Of a stretch of 64,000 bases of DNA, positions 1-12,099 are shown in pieces. The stretch lies in assembly GCA_019208055.1 (NCBI GenBank), contig JAGXJF010001067.1, forward strand, positions 1-64,000, read 5' to 3'. Under the pieces are notes generated by a model. The model had not been told where the DNA came from, made no database searches, and saw only the letters and a program-made list of their open reading frames with translations. The DNA comes from Stipa capillata. Lineage: Eukaryota; Streptophyta; Magnoliopsida; Poales; Poaceae. The stretch's first letter is position 1. Each line of letters begins with the position of its first letter. A program made the translations under genes and the position numbers.

Positions 1-550
1 GCTGTTCCAGAAAAGAGTGTGCTGTTGCCCCGTCAACTTCTAGAGTTCATGACCAAAAAACAATCAAATAAAGCAAAAGAACAACACAAACTCGTTCCAG
101 CACCTTTGTTCCCAACCACCGAGCAGACACCGCCAGGCGAAGAACTGCAGCACCAGAGCCCAAATGTTCCTCTTCAGCTCCTAAACAGCACATAAAACAG
201 CAAACCTTTATAGAGCAGGACACAGGGAACAAAAAGTCTAGTTAAAGCCTTTTACATGCTATATCAACCCAACTCACGGACCCAACTCCCGAAAAGATAA
301 CAACCAGCCCACAGCCAAATAACACTCCGCCGAACTACCCGCAGTCCTTCCCGTCACTTCCGCTTTCATTGCAGCGTTTCCTCTCTTCTCTCCGCCTTCT
401 TCTACACTGAGCAAGATCGTCATCCACGCCGATCCTGAGCTTCCATCTACCATTGAGATTGTACAGGAAGGAACAACAATGACCATAGTAAGGTACGATC
501 TCGTTCACCTATACCACTTGTCTTTCTTCAATGAACATTTTATCATTCTT
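1..550. other. Intergenic stretch, no supported gene
   Basis: Only short reverse-strand frames are present and none resembles a known protein. A C/T-rich tract near 340-420 is followed by a possible splice donor (GTACGA near 492), so the plus strand could hold an exon of the B3 gene fragment further downstream. I see no domain to support that. Confidence 0.4.
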
Positions 551-1209
551 TTAGATCTGCACCGCTAAAATCAATCGCCATATACTACATTTTCATGCAC
601 TAATTTCTAACATACTCAGAACGCTCTATTGACATTAACCTTAGTTAATATTAGACAAAATACAGTCTTTAGCTGAACTGTCACTTTGAAATACCTAGGT
701 CTAATAAATAGCCTCTTACCGATCTGTTTCAATATATATTTACTTAATCAGTTACCAGGTATATTCAAACCATTTTCAGAGTATTTCATTTAGAGTAACA
801 GCATCAGTAATAATTCCATTTACAAAGATATATACTGTTCCATACCACTGCACTAACATATTCAGTCCATTATACAGATTTAGATCTGCGCTACTAAAAT
901 CAATTGACATATACTACATTTTCATGCACCGATTTGTAACATAATCAGATCGCTCCATTGATATTAAAGTTACCTAAGATTAGACAAACTACAGCCTTTA
1001 CCTGAATTGTTACCTTGAAACAGCTAAGTTTAATAAATAGCTTCTTACCAACATATTTCAATGTATATATACTTAATCAATAAGCAAGTATATTCAAATC
1101 ATTTTCACAGTAATTTCTTTTACAGTAACACTATCAGTAACAACTCCATTTACAAAAACATATACTGTTCCATGACACTGCACTAACATATTCAATGTAT
1201 TATGCAGAT
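551..1209. repeat. Diverged tandem duplication, two copies of about 329 bp
   Basis: Copy 1 (551-879) and copy 2 (880-1209) both begin TTAGATCTGC and stay alignable throughout. Shared stretches include CATATACTACATTTTCATGC, AGACAAA.TACAG and CATATACTGTTCCAT. Many substitutions separate the copies, so the duplication is old. The array is AT-rich and has no coding potential. It lies just upstream of the B3-domain exon remnants and may be intronic or intergenic. Confidence 0.8.
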
Positions 1210-1333
1210 TTACAAGTCAATTAAAATGACAGCTAAACGATCGGCACCTGATCAGCACGGTACAACATTCCTAATTTCATTAATGTCTATAGTATTTATA
1301 AAGATTATATAAATGCTCCCTTTACATGCTATA

Positions 1334-2270
1334 GGATCCAGTGATTCCAGTGATGAACTTATCATGTACCTTCACGCTCCTAATAATAAACAGACTACTT
1401 CAAAGTCACCACAGTTAACGGACATTATCTGCATTAGTGATGATGAAGGTCTCTATCATCTACAAGTCAATCTCTCAGCTGCATTTTCCCTATATTTCAC
1501 ATACTATGTACCATATTGTACATTTCTATTTCATACAGGTCCTGACACTCTAAAGAACACAACCAATCACAGCGTTCCTGTAATAGGTAAATAACAAAAC
1601 CTATCTAATTTTACTAAACAGAAAACAATATCATATTACTTACATGTCCAAGTACTGTGCTTCACCTGGAAAAAACACTAACTTTCACATACTTCTATAA
1701 TGAGCAGCTCCGAAGCTTGAAAAGAACATGGACGAGCCAGACCCTTCACCTCCAACAAAAAAAAACAGGGTGTCGAAAAAAGTTCCTATGATAATATAAT
1801 TCAATTAAATGCTATTAATTGCCTTTATTATCTATTTCAGTACAAAAAACTATGTATCGTCAAATGTATCTTTTCTGCCTCTTTCATGTTATTATGCTAA
1901 TTTCCATAATCGTTCCTCACACAGGCTCTGAACCACTCAAGAAAAAGAACAGCTCCAATCATTCCCATCAGACCAAAAAAACAGCTTATCAACAAACATT
2001 ACTGAACAAGGTAACCTCACAACCCAAAACATTACATAATCAGAAAACAATTACTTTCTATTTATCAAACATATTCCATTCCATGTAGGTCCCTCTTATG
2101 CACAACTAACTCAAGGTTACAACAACTTATGTGTCTTTGCCAATAACATCAAAGTGACAAGCAATGACGTTGAACGTATCAAACAAATTGTTGGTACTAA
2201 ACAACATAAAATACCACTCTATATATGCAAAATGAACAAGACATTTATCGTTCCAAACGGCAGAATGGTA
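1334..2270 (+). pseudogene. Partial B3-domain (REM-type) DNA-binding protein gene, broken
   Basis: Several short exon-like blocks bounded by AG and GT sites encode the linker and start of a plant B3 domain. The blocks are about 1334-1450 (Ser/Asp-rich, ending ICISDDEG), 1540-1586, 1925-2010 (Lys/Ser-rich) and 2089-2270. The last reads YAQLTQGYNNLCVFANNI, then KIPLYICKMNK, the opening strand region of a REM-family B3 domain as found in tandem-B3 rice proteins. The rest of the domain is not found downstream: an inverted copy of upstream sequence begins at 2330 instead. I saw no start codon, first B3 domain or stop in a continuous model. Family members are nuclear DNA-binding proteins. This locus looks like a truncated duplicate, though upstream exons could lie outside the window. 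Confidence 0.55.
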
Positions 2271-2402
2271 CAGCCAGTATTTCGTTTTTCACAGTTTACA
2301 TAAACACAGTACATAACATGATCTTATTACCAGGTGAAGCACAGTACTTGGACATGTAAGTAATATGATATTGTTTTTCTATTTAGTAAAATTAGATAGG
2401 TT
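1598..2402. repeat. Inverted repeat, 72-73 bp arms, flanking B3 exon remnants
   Basis: The arm at 1598-1669 is repeated in reverse complement at 2330-2402 with one substitution and one single-base indel by eye. It reads CCAGGTGAAGCACAGTACTT on one side. The arms enclose about 660 bp that contain the third and fourth B3 exon remnants. The near-identity suggests a recent rearrangement or inverted duplication of intron sequence. Confidence 0.85.
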
Positions 2403-2539
2403 CTTATTAAACTTCTTGATGTTCCCAAATCTTATTAAACTATTTATATTGTACTTGGCATATACTATACTTTTAAGTTGTATATGTGATGTTATAAAAA
2501 CTTTACGTGTAAACAGGTATATCCATTGGAAAAATCTCG

Positions 2540-2712
2540 GGTCCGCCATTATATGAACTTTATCGTGTTGAACTTATTTTATAATCTGTTGTAAAAAGTA
2601 ATCACAGATGTAGAAATAGACTGTTGGCCAAACGATGAAATACATACAAAATACTTACTAGGCAAACAACATTATCATACTCCACTAAATCGCAAAACAC
2701 AACCTTAATCAT
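2540..2712. mobile_element. MITE remnant related to the one at 38268-38434
   Basis: The block GTTGAACTTATT.TATAATC (near 2566) and the closing segment ATTATCATA.....CAAAACACAACC match the order of motifs in the better preserved 167-bp MITE in eIF2A intron 11. The copy is diverged and its ends cannot be fixed. It is non-coding. Confidence 0.45.
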
Positions 2713-2949
2713 AATCCATTAATTAGAGTACTAAACCTCGCCACTTCCCTGTATTCTCCTTGATTTCAGCCTGGGCACCTAGCTTAACTAAAACTTCATT
2801 TTCAATTTAATTGGCGGTTCATTATGCATACGTATCATTGGCTTTTTTTTGTCAAGCAAATGAACTAGGACATGCGTATTCTAGAGCCCACCCATTGCAC
2901 GTTATGCAACCATCGGGCACACTGAGGTTTACTTTGACAATTTAAAAGC
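2713..2949. other. Intergenic, nothing recognised
   Basis: AT-rich single-copy-looking sequence with no long reading frame, no tRNA-like arms and no clear terminal repeats. Confidence 0.4.
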
Positions 2950-2950
2950 T

Positions 2951-3677
2951 GGATGCCACCTGAGTTCACCCAAACACATCACGTTACACCTAAATATAGG
3001 AGAGTTATTTTAGTGGTGCCACGTGAAGTGTTTGAAAGAAATAGTATAAAAAATGATATATCCTTGCAATATCTAATTTGAATCGTAACCAATATCTAGT
3101 AAATATTTGGTAACGTCAGAAGTTCCATCAAACACTACATAGTAGGCCTCAAAATAGTGCCTCGATTGTGAAGTGCCTGAAGAAAACTCATGGAAAATCA
3201 AATGAGATTTGAGCTGATCATCTCTTGAGGTTGTTGGACATCATCGGTTAATAGTTTGGTAACACCAAGAGTTCTCCCAAACACTTCACAACATCCCTCG
3301 TAGCAGTACCTTGTGAAGTGCTTGTAGAGAACTCATGGTAAAATCAAACGTGATTTTCCGTCGATATATCTCCCGTGGCTTGTGGCCTACATCCTCTAGA
3401 TGTTTCGTGACAACGAGACCTCCCCAAACACTTTACAACAACCCTAAAATGGTATCTTGTATGTTTGAAGGAACTTTTGAGATGTCTACAATTTCTAAAG
3501 TAACACCCACAACTCACCGAACCTGCTGGTTGCCACCTAGAGTTCCCCTAAACACTTCACTATATACAGGTAGCTCTCTAGCCCCATGCTCACATGCATG
3601 TATGCAACAGTGCCAATACAGTGAGACACAGCGAGCGAGCTACTGAAGTGCTTTGAGGAGAACTCTAGGTGACAACC
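2951..3677. repeat. Degenerate tandem array of about 148-bp units, each with hairpin arms
   Basis: Four to five units start near 2951, 3099, 3246, 3397 and 3520. Each carries a block like AGTTCTCCCAAACACTTCAC followed 20-80 bp later by its approximate reverse complement (GTGAAGTGCTTG.AGAGAACT). The last unit has the longest arms, 3529-3560 against 3641-3676. No protein is encoded: the small frame at 3335-3646 runs straight through the repeats. This could be the sub-terminal repeat zone of a DNA transposon or an independent foldback array. Confidence 0.6.
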
Positions 3678-3837
3678 AACCAAGCTAGGACTCTTGTTCA
3701 TTTATTGTGGACCACTTTGATCACTTGTTTAATCTGTCCTTCTGATGAGAACATATATATGTGACTGCTATATATAGAGCAAAGGTCCAAATTAGAGAAC
3801 TCACCTTGGGAGGAAAAGGGGGATATTTGCAGTATAA

Positions 3838-4149
3838 GAGGGTGTTTGGTTGGGCTTTTCAGCAGTTTTTCATTGGAAAAAGTTGCAGCCCAACCAAACG
3901 GCCAGCTTTTCAGCAGCTTTTGCTAACGGTAGCTATGGGCTTTGCAGTGCAAATTCAACTGTTTGGAAAAGCTGCCTTCTACCAGCTTTCTGCAATGTGC
4001 TGAAACTTAAGTGCTCATTTTCTAAAATGCTGTAGATGGTTTAGATAAACCAAAAGTCATATGTTCACTTTCTCACAGCCACAGCAGCTTTTCCAGACAG
4101 CCAGCCAACAGCAGCTTTGTCAACAGCCACAGCCCAACCAAACAGGCCC
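3838..4149. mobile_element. Tourist-like (PIF/Harbinger) MITE
   Basis: A 312-bp element with terminal inverted repeats, GAGGGTGTTTGGTTGGGCT at the left and the reverse complement of GGGCCTGTTTGGTTGGGCT at the right. It is flanked by TAA target-site duplications (3835-3837 and 4150-4152). The interior is rich in CAGCAGCTTTT and its inverse and can fold on itself. It encodes nothing. This end sequence and TSD are typical of Tourist elements in grasses. Confidence 0.85.
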
Positions 4150-4398
4150 TAAGTAGCTTTCGACAAGCATCATTCCAAAGGCAAGATGCATCAAGGACTA
4201 CTCTTCTTTCCTCAAGCTGTAGGAGGGGTCGCCTAGCTACCATGGAGTTCCCCCATTGTCACTTCTTGGTTCTTGTTTGTTCCTTCAGATAGAGATGGTT
4301 TGGTTCTTGTGGTTTCCTTGTTCATTGGGGAGATGGAGTTGCCTCTCATCCTCCTCCTGCTGCGTGCTGTTGTAGCTTGATTGATTGTATGATGTTAC

Positions 4399-4529
4399 AC
4401 CCGTCAGTGAAAGTGTATCTCTACTGACGGGCCCTCCGCCCGTCAGTAAAAGTAGCACTTCCACTGGCAGGAGGTTACTCAGCGATTGCCTTTTTGCGCC
4501 CGTCAGTGCTGGTATTTCCTGAGGTAGTG
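4399..4529. mobile_element. CACTA (En/Spm-type) transposon end
   Basis: Sub-terminal repeats of CCCGTCAGT and its inverse ACTGACGGG occur near 4400, 4423, 4439 and 4498 (a variant CACTGGCAG lies near 4462). They finish at TAGTG (4525-4529), the reverse complement of the canonical CACTA terminus. Only this end is seen. The matching second CACTA terminus was not located, so it is a fragment or an element whose other end is diverged. Confidence 0.65.
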
Positions 4530-4778
4530 TGAGAAGAGAACCTATTGGTGTTTCTTATCTCTTTTTTTTTGAAAAGGAAGCTTTTATTATCTTTCTGATC
4601 TCTTTTAGATACTTGATGTTTCTTCCGTTTTGTGTTTGATTATGATCGCTCCAGAAATCCAAGTGTATATGTAATTTATGGGGACGATCATGGTTATGAT
4701 TATGACCTTTTAACTTCAAGGCATCTCAATGTAGAAGTTTCCAATGCGCTATTGCGGGAGCGGTTTCTGATCTACTAA

Positions 4779-5083
4779 GGCCTTTCCCAGTGCTCCACGG
4801 TATACAGGTGCTAAGAATGCCACATAGGCGAAAACTGACGTGGCAAAGCAATTAAGGAAGAGAGAGAGCACTTTGGTGACCGTAGGAAGAAACGATGCTA
4901 AACGCTCGGACCTATGCAAAACGCCTATGTGGCATCTATGCATTGGGGAGTTTAGTTGCTAAACAATTAAATGAAGGAAGCTTAGCTACAAAAAGCTAAG
5001 CACCTATGCATTAGGGAGTTTAGTTGCTAAGCCCTTTCATGCGCTTAGCATCTCATCTAAGCACCTGTGTATTGGGAGAGACC
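4779..5083. mobile_element. Tourist-like MITE, 305 bp
   Basis: Terminal inverted repeats pair GGCCTTTCCCAGTGC at the left with GGTCTCTCCCAATAC (reverse complement of the right end), continuing as ACAGGTGCT.AG. The element is flanked by TAA duplications at 4776-4778 and 5084-5086. The interior has repeated CTAAGC/GCTTAG blocks. The small reverse frame inside is not a gene. Confidence 0.85.
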
Positions 5084-5264
5084 TAATACACAACAGATTT
5101 TCTGACTTAATTAGTTTGTAGACATACCCTTATGGCCTTACACCGTAATTATGATAGCAGGCTGTAATTCACCCGGGGCATCTGATTCTGAACCAAACAA
5201 TCATGAATGCTGATGCACATAATACAAATACATGCAAAACATCCACCTAACAAGATTATTAGCG

Positions 5265-5630
5265 CAGCTCGAACTATATGTTCTCTGAAGACCGGCAGAG
5301 TCCGCGGTATGGGCCTCGGATCTTCTTTCCTCCAGGGACAGGCCTCATGCTAACATTTGTCACCCGTTCACATGTCCAGCGAATGTGCACCTGTGAGAAG
5401 ATCACGCTCATGGAGGTTGGCAGCGCTGCCCCATGGGCGAGGCAGCAGTCACGCGCGCTGGCTCCATTCCTCCAAACTTCACTCCTATAGACCTTGTCCT
5501 CTATGCAACAGGTTTGCCTCATGAGAGGGTGCACTGGCCCAGTATTCCCGAATTTTACCTTGTCTTCGGCCATGTGTATCAAAGTCTTTGGTACAGGTCT
5601 GTACTCCGAACAAACAGCTAAAATGTTATG
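5265..5630. other. GC-richer block with overlapping frames on both strands, identity unknown
   Basis: This block stands out from the AT-rich surroundings and is open on both strands (reverse 5582-5274, forward frames 5278-5694). None of the translations matches a family I know, and no start context or splice pattern favours one strand. It may be a captured exon or a transposon remnant. Confidence 0.3.
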
Positions 5631-5699
5631 GCTCAGAAGATATTTCCTGCAAAGTTATGCTACACGACTCACAGAGTATCATATTATAAGGTAAACTAG

Positions 5700-6300
5700 T
5701 AGAGTGTCTTGCGCATCTACGTGAGTATATTTACTACATATATTATTATATTTAGTATTCTTTTAATCATTTTTCTTATGTCGTCAACAGTCATGTGATA
5801 TTTCATTCAAAATATAGAAAAACTTTAAGCCAAAAATACATTTTGAATACATGACCGGAGTTTTGTAGAAATCTTTTCAATAAATGCATTACATTGTTAG
5901 CCTTAAAAGTACTCTTTTAATTAACAAATCTTATTTTTCATAGGTGTTGTTCCCCCTCTCTCTGAGTCATTTCTCTTCTACTCTTTAGTGTTAATGGACA
6001 ATTAGGAAGCAAGACGAGCATCTTAGTGTGTGATTGTGAAAACTGATGGTATCGAGGTCCACGGCCCGCCACGCAAAAGAATACAGTTGCGTACTAATTT
6101 GTACCTTCTCTTCCACTCCTTACCTTGGTGTGTAAGTAAGTAGTTTCCACCAAAAATTTAGGTGTTACCCACCAAAACTTAAACATATACACTAGTGGCA
6201 CTTACTCTATCATTGGTCATATTTTAGTTGCATTATTCAATTAGTGCAATATAAAAGGTATGCCCATCTTATTAACGGCAATGGCGAAGTGTACATCATC
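5700..6300. other. AT-rich intergenic DNA, nothing recognised
   Basis: No frame above background, no terminal repeats and no RNA-gene signature were seen. Confidence 0.4.
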
Positions 6301-6329
6301 ATTATCCTTAAGCCCATTCTTGTGGAATA

Positions 6330-6840
6330 TAAATTTAATTATTATTTTTATTTAAAATTAATTTCAAAATTTATATATTTAGGAAAATATAGTTTTAGTT
6401 GTATTCTTTATCCATCTAATATATAATTCAACTACTAATTTTATTTAAAATAATTCTGAAATTTAATTTAGGGAAATGGAGTTGAATTTCATATATAAAT
6501 CCAACTATGAAGTTTTATTTAAAATTAATTCAGAAATTTAATTTAGGGAAATCAAGTGAATTTCGTGTAAGAAGCCAACTATTATTTTTCATTTATAATT
6601 AATTCTGAAATTTAGCTATTTAGGACTATAGAGTGTATTATTTATTCACCTAATATATAAATCTAACTGGTAATTTTTATTCAAATTTAATTATGAATTT
6701 TGATTGATGGAAATAGAGTTGTATTCTTTCTTCACCTAATGAGAGTTGTATCTACCATCCACCTAATAAGAGTCGTATCAACTATGTATTTCTAAAATAG
6801 AGTTATAATATTTATCCACCAAATAAAATTCATCTACACC
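6330..6840. repeat. AT-rich degenerate tandem repeat, unit about 75-90 bp
   Basis: About five to six units share a core TTTAAAATTAATTCTGAAAT followed by ATTTAGG.AAAT and CACCTAATATATAAATC. The cores recur near 6352, 6440, 6515, 6590 and 6690. Spacing and sequence drift from unit to unit, so the array is old. It is not protein coding. Confidence 0.65.
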
Positions 6841-7925
6841 GTTAGAATATGGACCCATCATGATCAATGGTGGAGATATTTTGGCCCGTGTGGAAGAACG
6901 TGGTGGCTTCGATTCTTATCATTTTAATGATATAAGAGATGACTCGCAATCAACATCTCCACACACATAGGGTCCTCTGGATTGAAAAAGTTTCAAAGAA
7001 TTTTGTATGTTTTCAATCCACAGAAATTTTTTCCTATAGAGGACATTTTAATCAAGTAATGAGATCACCAAAATTATTATGGATTTCTTTTGTACATCTC
7101 AATTCATAGCATTGCTAGTAAGAGGTTAGACATCTTAGAAAATTTTCTTTTCTGTCTATAACAAAAACCCTATAGAAAATTCCTGAGTTTCGTGATGAGG
7201 ATATGGGCCCTTTGGATACGATCATATTTGCTATCTAAAAGATGATTCAAGCTTAAGCCAAGACAAGGAGCAGTAAGAGAGTGATGGTCAAGATTTAAAT
7301 ACAGGTTGAAAATCAAGATTAAAAAAGGCTGAATAATGCATGAGGATGATTAAATGATGATAACCTCTACAAGCAAATGATGCCTCTACACCTATAAGAC
7401 ACCAAATATTTTAGCCACTTAATAATTTTTCTATTATTAATTAAACATTTAGCTACTTAATAATAACGTGAATACGCACTAGGTTTTATAGCATTAGTGT
7501 GGAGTCATTATCAAATATGATGACAACCGTGATAAAAATAAACTAGTTCACATGTCTAAATCTTAGTTACTTATAAACATGTGCATGATAGCTTTGATAT
7601 TATTTGTACAAATTTACTACCCAAGTCAACTGAAAACTAAAATTACATTTGATTCTTTGATACCTGAGCATGAGTTACGTACGAAACTTCCATCGGTTGT
7701 ATCGAGATTTTTTTGTTGTCAATGTGGCTGTACCCTTAGATTGTAGTGTTTTACGCACTTTCTTGTAGCTTTATTTTGTCATTTCTCTTACTTGGATGGC
7801 CTTCTATGATGCTAATATCAAGCAGAGAGCAGCGCATAAATTTATTCAGATTTTGTCTGTTGTTGGCTTCTGCTAATTTTTAAGCCCGCGACAGGGAACA
7901 TACTTATGTTATTATGGCATTTTGG
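6841..7925. other. Intergenic, possible small MITE at about 6970-7215
   Basis: A GGGTCCTCTGGATTGAAA motif near 6970 and related TGAAAA/ATTCC blocks up to GGGCCCTTTGGA (near 7207) resemble MITE ends. No clean terminal inverted repeat or target duplication could be set. The rest shows nothing recognisable. Confidence 0.3.
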
Positions 7926-8540
7926 TCGAGAAAGTACAATTTTGATCCCCAAGTAGTGATCATACCTAGTTTTGGTCCCTGAACTGTAAAATAAGATAAA
8001 TTTGACCCTTAACTTCCAAGTAAATTAATTTGGTCCCTCGTCCCACTCAAAAAAATACGTAAAAGAATATGATTCTCTTAAAATTTTAAATAAAAAATAA
8101 TCAAAATTTATTTAATATAATAATAATAATATGAGAAACTTTAGGAAAAATAGAAATAATCCATAAAAATTACTAGAAAATAATCTAGGAAACAAAAATT
8201 GAAAAGTCTTAAAAATAGAAAGATGAAAAATTCTAAAATACTATAGAAAAGCCATGGAATTTGAGAAAACACACAAATATTTTTTGAGCATCAACGAAAA
8301 ATTACCATATTTAATGTTACTAAATTATTTGTGAGTTTTTTTTCAAATTTCTTGGTTTTTCGAGAATACTTCTGACTTTTCCCTTTTTCTATTTTTTTAT
8401 TTTAAAAATTCATATTTTCATTTAAATTTTCTGTTTTTATGAAACTTTTTTAATTAAAATAAATAAATTTATAGAAATTTCAAAGAAAATTATGGTTTTT
8501 CAAAAAGATTCCCTGATTTTTAAATTGTCTGATTTTGTTT
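7926..8540. mobile_element. Probable non-autonomous DNA element or LTR piece with repeated TTTGGTCCCT motifs
   Basis: TTTTGGTCCCTGAACT, TTTGACCC and TTTGGTCCCTCGTCCCACTC recur at 7970-8050, a pattern common near the ends of grass MULE-type elements. It is followed by about 450 bp of very AT-rich sequence. No terminal inverted repeat pair was found, so the class is uncertain. Confidence 0.3.
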
Positions 8541-10180
8541 TGCTGATTAGGCTGCCACATATGCGAACGACCTTCATGTTATGGGTCAAACGATGAGAAC
8601 CCTAGTTTTAGGTCTTGTCAAATGAGGCGTGAGGCGGATGTATATCACTCATGTAGCTGAGTTGATCGAGTTCTGCCGAGTTGCGTCTTAAACTAGACTA
8701 AGAGGGGGGAAATTATATCGCGCATTCTTCGCATACATGCATTCATCGCAATTACTTCATATACATGTTTACACAATTGATAATTTGAAATTTTATTCAA
8801 TTAAAGAATACTATTACAATGCACAATGTTTGATTATAAGGCGCAAGAGAAAAGAAATGAAAAATAAAAGAAGACTACAAGTAGTATAAATGTCTTGGCA
8901 CATAATGGTTACATGAATAAATGAAGAAGAAAGAAAAGATTTCATGAAGAAATTTCTATCTATACAAATAGCTAATCCTAATCTTCAATGTCGAGCCGTA
9001 GAGGAACACCGAGCGTAGGGGGAGGTTGCTTTAAAAAATATTTGCGATGTCCGAGATCACTGAGTATATGCACTCGAGACCGTTAGGACCTCGTAACTTG
9101 CTGTAGGAGGCAGAAGTTTTTGAAAACAATATTTTTAAAATAAGCGCGATTCCATCAGCACAATTTCGTTTAAACCCATAAGGTTAACTGCGAGAGCAAA
9201 AGAATACCTAGAATAGAACCTACATATTTTTAATTTTGAAAATAGGTTTTAGAAAACATTTTATTTTTAGAAAAAGTCCAAGGGCCACATGGCTAAGACC
9301 CTTATCGTACAATTAACTATATATATATATAGACATACACATGTAGAGAGAAAAGAGAGATGAGAAAATAAAAGTAATTTTATTTTTCCTAAACTACATT
9401 GCCTCCATAATTTTATTTTGAATAGAATTAATTTTACAAAGCAAAAAGAATAGATAAGGCAACAGTCCATTAAGGAATATCCAGCAGCCCACACTCTTTG
9501 ACCAAAGTCAAATTTCTTGACCTTGAGGCAATCCATCAAGTAACATATATCCAATAGCCACAAGAAATTGGCCAAGGTAACTTAGCAGGTAAGGCAAACA
9601 AAGGATAAGTGAATATCCACTATAGTTATCCAGTGTACATTAGCAAAAAAATCAATAGTTCGTGGTAAGGTAGCCGGAGGTGGCAGAATACACCACCGAA
9701 GGAAAAGGAGCTACATAAGGCTCTGCAGGAATAGGGATAAGGCAACCAGTAAAACAACACATTAGTACTAGCACTATTGACACCACCATCTTAGTTGAGC
9801 CAAGAAACTAAGGCATAGCAACCAAGCCTCAGGAGTCCACCAATGACCACGTATAGCAAGAAGTAAGGGAGAAAGAGCTCAAGGAGATCAAGACCACCAG
9901 GAACACCAACTAAGGAGAGGAAGGAAGCAAGCCATCGAGATCAAAAGGAGGATCAGCTGAGGAGAGAGGATCACCAGCAAGCTTAGGAGACCCAAGCTTA
10001 TTCTTGTCTAGAAAACAAGGTAGGATCTCATTCAACGATTATCATAGTTTGCCATGTGCATATAAACAAAAATGTGCTACATTAAGACCCTCATATTAAC
10101 TATTCATCATAGGGTGTGGTAGGCAGCAATTTCCAGCATCTATTCTTACCTATCTCTAAAAGTATGCATATGAAACACAT

Positions 10181-10212
<32 letters not shown>

Positions 10213-12099
10213 CTCTCTCTCTCTATATATATATATACTATGCTTTGGATGCAAAGCATCATCATTAGCTAGCCGAAGATCAAGTATGAAATCTGTTCCT
10301 ATCAAAATCACCATGGAAATAAATTAGACCAACCATAGCATCTGTTCTTCTAGTCTAATAGAACTGATATGAAGGTATAGGAAACATAAAGAGGCTAAGA
10401 TCAAGAATAGTATCAATCCTTATCTTCAACATAGGGACTAGCTATAAACTTGAAGTAGATAGCCAAAGTAATAAACATAATAGCAAAGGAATTGCTTACT
10501 AGAGGCAGATCACAATTGCACAGATATATGGCACCAAAAGATCAAATCATATTGATAGGTAAACTGCCGTGGTTTCCATGCATGTTTTCTTGTAGCAGAC
10601 TAAAGATTAAGCCTCAAGATAGTGATAAAGGACCCGGGGGAGATTGGAGATTTTTAAGGACAAACTATTTATACCATGGAATTAGTAGTACCAAAGCATT
10701 AACTGATCATTCACATAATATGCCCAAACCAGTAGATTAGTGACTCTAGAACCTCAACTAACATGCTAGCTTAACCATTTCAATCGCAAGCATGCCATTA
10801 GTACCACTAGTAGAAAATTAGCAAAACATGAGAGTCTTAGCCATTTAATAGATAAGGCAGAGGCAAAAGCAAGTACAGTATATGTTCTTATCTATTTCTA
10901 ACTCATACATCCCTTCAAATATTAGCCATCAGGAATAGACATTGGATCATATCATGTAAGAACAATAAATCACATAGGCATGAACCGAGCATATATATGA
11001 ATAAATGAACCATCGGACCAAGTGTGGTAGGATCATGACCGCAATAATGGAGACAGATCCTAGCATTAGGAGGTAGAGAAAGAGGCTGAGGGCACTTACC
11101 GAGGAAGGAGTAGATCCTAAGCTCGTGGCAAAGGCGTCCCGAGCAGGAGGATGACGGCATTCCCAATCGGAACCAGCGGCGGGTTGGTTGAGGAGTTGGA
11201 CCGAAAGGGGTAGAACCCCGGCGAGAGAGATGGAGGAAGGGATGGTGTCAGCGGCGGCATCCAAATGGAGAAGGCAGCGCGCCTTCAGTTACGTCTGACT
11301 GAGCCGGAGCAACGGCGGCGGCATATGTGGCACAGGGATCGGCGGCGCGTGTAAGAAGAGGAGAAACCGAGCGGCATCTGTGTGAGAGAGAAAGTAAGTG
11401 AGAAAGAGAGATGTGAGGGAAGAAAAGAGAGAGAGGAGCTGAATGGGCCAAAAATCTAGTAGGCCAGCCCAAATTATATGGTTTTTCCTTTTTCCTTAGA
11501 AAGGGGATATAAATTTTCAAATGGAAAATTTTAAAATTGTAAGTTAACTTAAAATTATAGGTTAATTACTTAGGTTAAAAATATTTTCTCCTATTTCTTT
11601 AAAGACAGGAGAGGAAATTAAGACAAATGTTAAGTTATAAATTTTAAGTTAAAGGTTAATTAGCTCAGTTAAAAAAATGTTTTCTCTATACATGGGTTAC
11701 GGATTTTAATTTTTAGGTTGATTGCTTAAATTAGCAAAGATATGTTGAGTAAAAATATTAATCTTAAGTAAAGTAAAAAAATTAATCACCTAAAATTTTA
11801 TGTGATACTTTAATTAGGCTTTAAAATAGCTAAAGCTAGATTGATTTCATTAAACCAACTGCAGAAGATATATTTAAATCCTCAAAGCATTTGAACATAT
11901 ATTCTCTCATGCATATATTATCATGTCAACTGTATTCATATTTGGGATTTTTGAAATGAGTCCTTATCAGACTTTATTGATTTCTTGGCAAAAGCCGAAG
12001 TTCAGCATGCAGACTTGTTGAACTCCATTTATAATCCGTTATTAGGCAAGTCCAGTTTCTTGTTCATATCCATTGAGAACGTTTTGCAAAACTTTCCTT
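8541..12099. mobile_element. Old LTR-retrotransposon-derived DNA, minus orientation likely
   Basis: No intact gene is present. The GC-rich, GA-rich block at 11100-11450 ending in a GGGCC tract, then a T/A-rich tail, has the same arrangement as the GC-rich part of the two minus-oriented LTRs at 12640-16445 and 47398-51368. The small reverse frames at 10915-11520 fall in this block and encode nothing recognisable. I infer a decayed LTR or internal leader. Its ends and family could not be fixed. Confidence 0.35.
10181..10238. repeat. Microsatellite (AT)n-(CT)n-(AT)n
   Basis: Alternating ACAT, then AT, CT and AT dinucleotide runs over about 55 bp. Confidence 0.9.

Noticed and set aside
274..486. 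Reverse-strand 70-codon frame
   Set aside because: No family resemblance, no start context and no splice support.
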